Source: Coregonus clupeaformis (lineage: Eukaryota; Chordata; Actinopteri; Salmoniformes; Salmonidae). Taken from it: a stretch of 64,000 nt of DNA. The position numbers were made by a program, and so were the translations under genes. The DNA is taken from contig NW_025533680.1 in NCBI RefSeq assembly GCF_020615455.1, positions 260,001-324,000 on the forward strand. The letters are read 5' to 3'. The notes below the pieces were generated by a model. That model ran no database searches, was not told the DNA's origin, and saw only the letters and a list, made by a program, of their open reading frames with translations. Positions 58,700-64,000 of the stretch are shown here, one piece after another (positions within the stretch are counted from its first letter, which is position 1; each line of letters opens with the position of its first letter).

Positions 58700-60050
58700 C
58701 CAATCTACGTTTTTATTAATTGTTGACCACCAGAAAATACTTGATTCAAACCCAGCTGCGATCTGATTCCTAGCTTTAAATTGTTCTGGAACCCCTTGAG
58801 GTACTGCTATCCCATCAATATATATCCTTTCATCAAAGGATCCCAGGAGGAGGTCCTACTTTCTACGTGACAACTCACCAGTCTCTGACACGTTAGATTT
58901 TTTGCATATGTAGGTGAGTTCATAATCTGTTATCACCACACAACCATCAGATGTCAGCACGGGCCTGGTTTTGGTTCCTAAAATCCTCTGGCTGCAACAA
59001 AGAGGAGAGATTAGTCATGGTCTCTTTAGGTGTGACATTCTCTGTGTGGGAGCAGGAGCTAAGATGCCCTACCCTGTATCCTATCCTTACTAGTCCTAGA
59101 AAAACAATAATAAGAATCCCCTGAGACTTCAAACGGAGGCAACCTAGGTCGGGGTGACTTTGTTATCAGGGGATACAGAAAGTGCAAGTTACTACAAGAC
59201 TCTTTCACCACATTCCCAGGTGGCTTGCATGGAGGATAAACCTGACAGAGAGTCAAAGCCTGTCAAGGGGAACGGAGTAGTTGTTAACCCTGGTTTGGCT
59301 GTCCCACAGGCAAAACAGTCCTCTTTAGACATAGTTCTTGCCGTATACTGAATCCATTCCAACCACAGGTTAAGATTTCTATACCCCGTTTCCACCTGTA
59401 TGACTTCCTTCAGGTCTATAGTTTGCACTATCTTCACCACAGCCCCGGTTTCACTACCTCCCTCAGAGAGGTTTACTCTATAGGGTGCCCCAGTTGCAGA
59501 GGATATCTCACTTGTTCAGTTCTGTAACCTGTTTTAGCGTAATTCAGACTTTCAGACAGCACCTACCCTTATATGGGTCGCACTGCCATTTTCTGGTAAT
59601 TCCCTACTTTCACAATACTACACCTGTCCTTAAACTGTGTATGGAGATTGACATATCCCCCCCGCTTGGTATGAGCAACTACATAGTCCCAGGATGTACA
59701 TGGTGACATACATATGGTGATGTCCTTCCCTACAGTCCCTAGTACTTCCCCTTTCTCTACGTCTAGCTGTCTCCTATGCCTTCATAGACTGTGTTAAGGT
59801 ATTATTTTATCAACTTGTTGATAGGTTAACTACTACTTCTGGCGGATCAGGAGGGTTTGAGTGTGTTAGGAATATGGCCCCCACAATCAGACAGCTACCT
59901 ACCGTCAGGAGACCTGTGAATCCCCACCCTCGCCCTGAGAACATGTCAGACGCCAGAGGCCAACCCATTGCTTTACCTTCTATCGAACTCACACAGGGAT
60001 GATCAGACAGGGTAAGGGAATCTTCGTTAAGGAGCCAACCCCCGAGCCCT
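58700..60050 (-). pseudogene. retroviral envelope surface region, decayed
   Basis: Only short broken minus-strand frames (59,192-59,440; 59,810-59,992 and others), with many stops. The position between the TM fragment and the integrase end, and one Cys-x-x-Cys pair, suggest the surface subunit. I cannot confirm domains. Confidence 0.45.
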
Positions 60051-60078
60051 AGTGTTGATCGGTTCTTTCTCCTAACTC

Positions 60079-60705
60079 TGTGTTTGTTCGTCAGGTGTAA
60101 CTGGGTTTACCTTTTTGCAGTGAGTGACATGCACCAAGGTGGATCTTTCGGCGATTCTTACAGCGAAGGCCGTCACCAACAGGACCTGATATAGACCTTC
60201 CCAACGGGGCTGCTTCCAGTTTTTCTTCTTTAGGGACTGGATCCACACCCAGTCTCCTGGTTAGATAGAGTGGGTCACCTTCTCCTTTAGTTCACCTGTG
60301 GGGCACAACACCTCTGACATACAGGTGTGGTTAATAAACTACCTTCTCACGTGTTCTGCTAGGGTGCTCTCTAGTTCTATGTCTGCCTGTCTGGTCCTGC
60401 CAACTGTGGCATTCTGTAAGGTCTTCCAAACACTTTCTCAAAGGGGGATAACCCATCTTCATCTGGGGTTGCTCTAAATTTCTTCCCTTCACTCCGTGAT
60501 AACTCTATAAAATCCATTTCCAATTGCTGGAAAGGGTACTTAGCCGGAGGATACTCACCCTGAGGTGCCCTTTGTCTGCCCTGGTGATTATTTTGAGCAC
60601 AGATAACACATCTTTTTTTAAATAATTAGTAATCCCATGTGCAACAAAGTGTTGTCTAATCTGTTCTACCATCCATCCCTCATTTTTACACATGTCACTG
60701 CCCAT
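60079..60705 (-). pseudogene. retroviral integrase, internally deleted
   Basis: The minus-strand 3' part (about 60,290-60,085) has the C-terminal DNA-binding domain (PGDWVWIQ, PRWEGLYQVL). The 5' part (60,705-60,480) has remnants of the zinc-binding N-terminal domain and the core start (MDFIELS). Near 60,440 GLSPFEKVFG follows directly, so most of the catalytic core is missing. Several stops. Confidence 0.65.
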
Positions 60706-60714
60706 GTGTCAATA

Positions 60715-61070
60715 TTATCACCTACCTAACAATCACTTAGGTAATATTGGTAATTTATCATCCAATTGCCATCCCTTATTTTTATTTATTGGTAAAATAA
60801 ACTATCTTAAAGTCCTCCTCTCATGCCTTTAGAATTTACCAGTGTGGATGATTAATTAACACCAGAAAGTTAAAACAGAGTTCAGAGGCAATTGAAATTC
60901 CATCCCATAGTATACCAAACATTACCATTATTCTAAATATTTAAATAATGTTACTTATCCCAAGTGTTCATTAATCCTCATGACATTCATTCTCATAAGA
61001 AATCATATATATCCCAAACTCAGCCAAAACCTAAAAAACTTCATAAAATTCACTGTGTGCTCCTCTAAAA
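60715..61070. other. AT-rich non-coding DNA
   Basis: No retroviral or other coding text seen. Confidence 0.4.
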
Positions 61071-61074
61071 CCTA

Positions 61075-61380
61075 TCACCCTTGACCTGCTGAAAACCCCC
61101 CAAAATTGAAACAACAAGGCTTTATAAACATCATACTAGGTGTGTTGTTTTTTATTTGAAAACCCCAATTAAAAAACAACAACCAAACAGCCAGGTCATG
61201 AGGACTCCTGATTTCTCTCTTCCCCTTCTGCCTACAGTTTCTTAACTGGTGCCCGTTCCTTGCACAGTAACTACACGGTTCCTCACATTCTCTAGCAAAA
61301 TGTCCCGTTTTGTCACAATTGTAACACTTCCACTCACTCCTGTCTCCACTATTACCATTTCCTTCTTCAATCAATTTCAA
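61075..61380 (-). pseudogene. retroviral nucleocapsid fragment with two zinc knuckles
   Basis: Minus-strand frame with CYNCDKTGHFAREC (CX2CX4HX4C) and CSYCARNGHQLRNC (CX2CX4HX4C) plus basic flanks, as in Gag nucleocapsid, which binds viral RNA. It lies 3' of the protease/RT piece on the coding strand, which is the wrong order for one intact provirus. Confidence 0.75.
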
Positions 61381-61575
61381 TCAATTTTATTTTATATAGC
61401 CCTTCGTACATCAGCTAATATCTCGAAGTGCTGTACAGAAACCCAGCCTAAAACCCCAAACAGCTAGTAATGCAGGTGTAGAAGCACGGTGGCTAGGAAA
61501 AACTCCCTAGAAAGGCCAAAACCTAGGAAGAAACCTAGAGAGGAACCAGGCTATGAGGGGTGGCCAGTCCTCTTC
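61378..61575 (-). mobile_element. LINE 3'-end fragment
   Basis: Contains ATATAGCCCTTCGTACATCA, GTGCTGTACAGAAACCCAGC and GGTGGCTAGGAAAAACTCCC, a common salmonid LINE 3' tail. It sits between the nucleocapsid and RT pieces and may mark the rearrangement. Confidence 0.7.
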
Positions 61576-61744
61576 TTGTCTGTCTTTGCTACCGTAACCT
61601 CTCTTCTCTCCTAGGTATTGACTAATATTCTCACTGTCTCTAATTCAACACAAAACCCCATCATCCAATGTACTCCCAGCAGAACTGAAAAAAAAAAAAA
61701 AAAGACTGTGATTTCCAGGACACTGCACCTTTTTTCTGGCCTCA

Positions 61745-62760
61745 CTATCTCCCCGGGAATTGGCCCTCCCTCAAGGTCCCTCCCAATCTGCTCTTGGTAA
61801 ACTGCAAACCTTTTATTGCTTCTGGTTTCATAGGGTATTGCTTCTGATATGGCCTATGATTAGATTTGGGTATCACCTGTACTGGAATTACCCCTTTTAT
61901 TAATCCTACGTCTGCTGGACCCCGGGACCACAAATGCTCTGGAACTTCTTTTCTGTCAACAGGTATTCCTCTCCTCAGCATCTGCTATTCTCATCTAAAT
62001 GTACTATCTGTGGATGGGCTGTGTTGATCGCCACTCACAATATTGACCCAATCAGTGATCCTCTTACCCTTGGATACCCACTGGCCCATGTCTTTCCAGT
62101 CCTCTGCTGGCTCCTTTGCTAGGGACACATGTGGGCTCCATATTTCCCTGAACAGTCTCTGACTTTGGGGCCCTAGTTCCACCTCCACTCCTGCGTGGGT
62201 GTTGTCATAGTGAAACCATTTCAAGGCTATAGTCCTTTCTGTGGTTTTAAATAATGCTTTCTCATAGATTGCATCTGGACCTGGGTGTTTGTTATACCAG
62301 AGAGTACAGTGTAGGTCATCGGGGGACATTTTAGTGGGGCCTGGTACCACATCATCAGCAAGTTCCATCAAGGTTCGAGGAATATCAGTTATTCCCCCAC
62401 TAAACAAATATTGCCTATACCAATAACATGGCTCCCCTTCCCCACAGACCACCATATTGTCTCTGACTATGTGTACTTTCATTCCCCTCTCAGCGGAAAT
62501 GACAGCCACATTCAATTTAGTCATTACATCACGTCCTAGTAAATTTACCCGACACAGCTTAGATATCAGGATGGGTATGGTTGCCTCTCATCCTGATTGG
62601 TCATGTTTTAGGGTTATTGGGGCTGATAACCTTTCAATAAATTGATGACCAGAGGCAGATCGCACTATGATTTTCTCCCCATCAATCCTGACTCCATCTG
62701 GCTTGTCTGTTGCACAGGTTGCTGTCCTGCAGGCTCCCGTATTACAAAGGAATTACATTT
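61745..62760 (-). pseudogene. retroviral protease end and RT start
   Basis: Minus-strand reading: LLGRDVMTKLN (C-terminal motif of the protease, near 62,530), a frame of about 177 codons (62,524-61,991) linking to RT, then VPEHLWSRGPADVGL and KQYPMKPEAIKGL (RT N-terminus, 61,981-61,745). The RT catalytic region is missing. The protease active-site part upstream is in stop-filled frames. Confidence 0.65.
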
Positions 62761-63570
62761 TCATACCCATTACTGTCAATGTCAAATAAGGTTTCTGTTC
62801 CTGTTGAAGTGCTAAGTCAATAGTAGCCAATTCAAACCCCTCACAATTTGGATCAAAGGGTTCCTTAGTCTTCCCCCCACTAGAGTCTACTATTTCTCCC
62901 TCAAGGACTAGTCATGCCTTATCTTCCTCTTCCTCGCGCTCAAAGCTGGGGGATGGACTTCTCTCTCCCTCTCTTCTCTCTTTTCTCTCTTTTCTCTCCT
63001 GTCAACTGGAGGAACAGACAGACCTGGATTGTTTCAATTTCTCGTTGCTTCCACACAGCCACAAGAAGAAAACATGGTGGCTCCTGATCTGCCAGGGAGG
63101 GGCGTGCTTGGATGAAAAGCAGAGATTGTCTTGGACAATTTGCAGAACTTATGAAGAGCGATACAAATCCTGTTGACTCTGTATTAACTTCTGCCTGCAA
63201 TTGCATAACTAAAGATATTTTACATATACTCAGAAGCCGTGTCATTTTCTAGTTTAAAGTTTTTAAAGTTTGTTTAAGAATAAGAGAATATCAGCACTGT
63301 GCAACGAACCCTCTACAACATGTTTGAAATAAAAAGTAATGGCCTGGTGATTGATGTGTCGTGTACTGACCTAGTTGAACTTAAAGATTGAACTGTTTGA
63401 AAAATGTGAAACAGTTGGGAATTTTTGTAGTGAACTTATGGAGCTGCTGTGTAGTGAGCTTGTGACCCCTTGTAGAATGAAAAAGTAATTTCTGGGTAGG
63501 TCTGCCTGAGTATAAGTAAGTGTTAGACTTGTCCTGTGAACACTACGAGCGACAAGAAACCTCAAGAGAG
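62761..63570. other. non-coding, possible retroviral flank
   Basis: Includes a pyrimidine-rich CTCTCTTTTCTC stretch (62,960-63,000). No gag or other domain recognised. Confidence 0.35.
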
Positions 63571-64000
63571 ATCAACCACAGAAAACTCCAGAAAACACGT
63601 CTCCTAGACCAATTCTAGGTGTGTTGTGTCCTTCATGTCTGGGCCACAAGGACAAAACCATCGATGCCATTCTTTGTGATGCACCTGATTGTTTTAACGG
63701 TGGGATTGATATGAGTGGAGGCCAACCGGACGATTCAACAGTGAAGATTTTCACACACAGCTGTCTCAACAACCTTTTTCAGCCAATAACCGGGAGTTTT
63801 TCTCCTGCGTTTCTCATGAGGGAATGGCTTAAGATAAGACTTGCTCTATGTCAGATCTAAAAGGCCCTGAATGGAACATCCCTGCCTGGGTACGCACTGG
63901 AAGAGGAAGTCTGTGGGCCAGATGATTTGAAAGTCATACGAATCTCTTCAGTAGCGTATAGTCCAGACTCCAAAGTGACAATTGTAGGTTGTTCTGAATT
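63571..64000 (+). other. unidentified sequence at window end
   Basis: A 79-codon frame (63,621-63,860) starts MLCPSCLGHKDKTIDAILCD and includes CFNGGIDMSGGQPDD. It has a Cys-rich start but I recognise no domain. It could be part of a mobile element or a 5' exon cut by the window edge. Confidence 0.25.

Overview
This looks like a salmonid fish nuclear genome (salmon, trout or char). The evidence is several families of Tc1-like transposons typical of these fish, hAT and L2/L1-type retroelements, very many long minisatellites, and a fish-specific NLR immune-receptor gene. No bacterial or organelle genes, rRNA genes or CRISPR arrays are present. Most long open frames are artefacts of tandem repeats whose unit is a multiple of three.

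Layout. 0-6.1 kb is tandem repeat: a 57-bp array with a 20-unit higher-order duplication, a 50-bp array, a telomere-like stretch and a compound GA array. 6.1-13.7 kb holds two decayed hAT elements and an L1 ORF1 remnant. 13.7-15.5 kb is a 1.8-kb segment that recurs at 55.5-57.3 kb. It carries a miniature LTR retrotransposon (TRIM-like) with a tRNA-like sequence in each LTR, itself split by a solo LTR. 15.7-17.2 kb holds a broken minus-strand gene with thirteen 12-residue repeats. 20.1-20.9 kb holds SAM and C2H2 zinc-finger remnants.

22.6-47.0 kb on the plus strand is one NLR (NLRC3-like) gene. I could place ten exons with matching splice phases: an N-terminal 15-residue repeat exon, three serine-rich short exons, a RING exon, FISNA-NACHT, two 174-bp LRR exons, a 47-bp linker exon and a B30.2 exon. 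It has two lesions: an in-frame TAA in FISNA and a 1-nt insertion in B30.2. It is therefore a recent pseudogene, a null allele, or an intact gene with two assembly errors. Its introns hold a minus-strand L2/CR1-type LINE with a mutated 2A-like motif, a cluster of Tc1 elements (one has grown a 25-bp minisatellite next to its terminal repeat), 36-bp and 51-bp minisatellites, and a palindromic MITE.

47-52.2 kb is CA-rich, 48-bp and 50-bp tandem repeat. 52.6-57.3 kb holds MITEs, a Tc1 derivative, an L1 RT fragment and the second copy of the TRIM segment. 57.3-62.8 kb is a decayed, rearranged minus-strand endogenous retrovirus. The last kilobase has no gene I recognise.

The NLR gene is the only substantial host gene. 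Nearly everything else is mobile DNA or satellite, and several structural changes to the NLR gene (exon and splice-site duplication, repeats around the B30.2 exon) appear linked to that repeat content.
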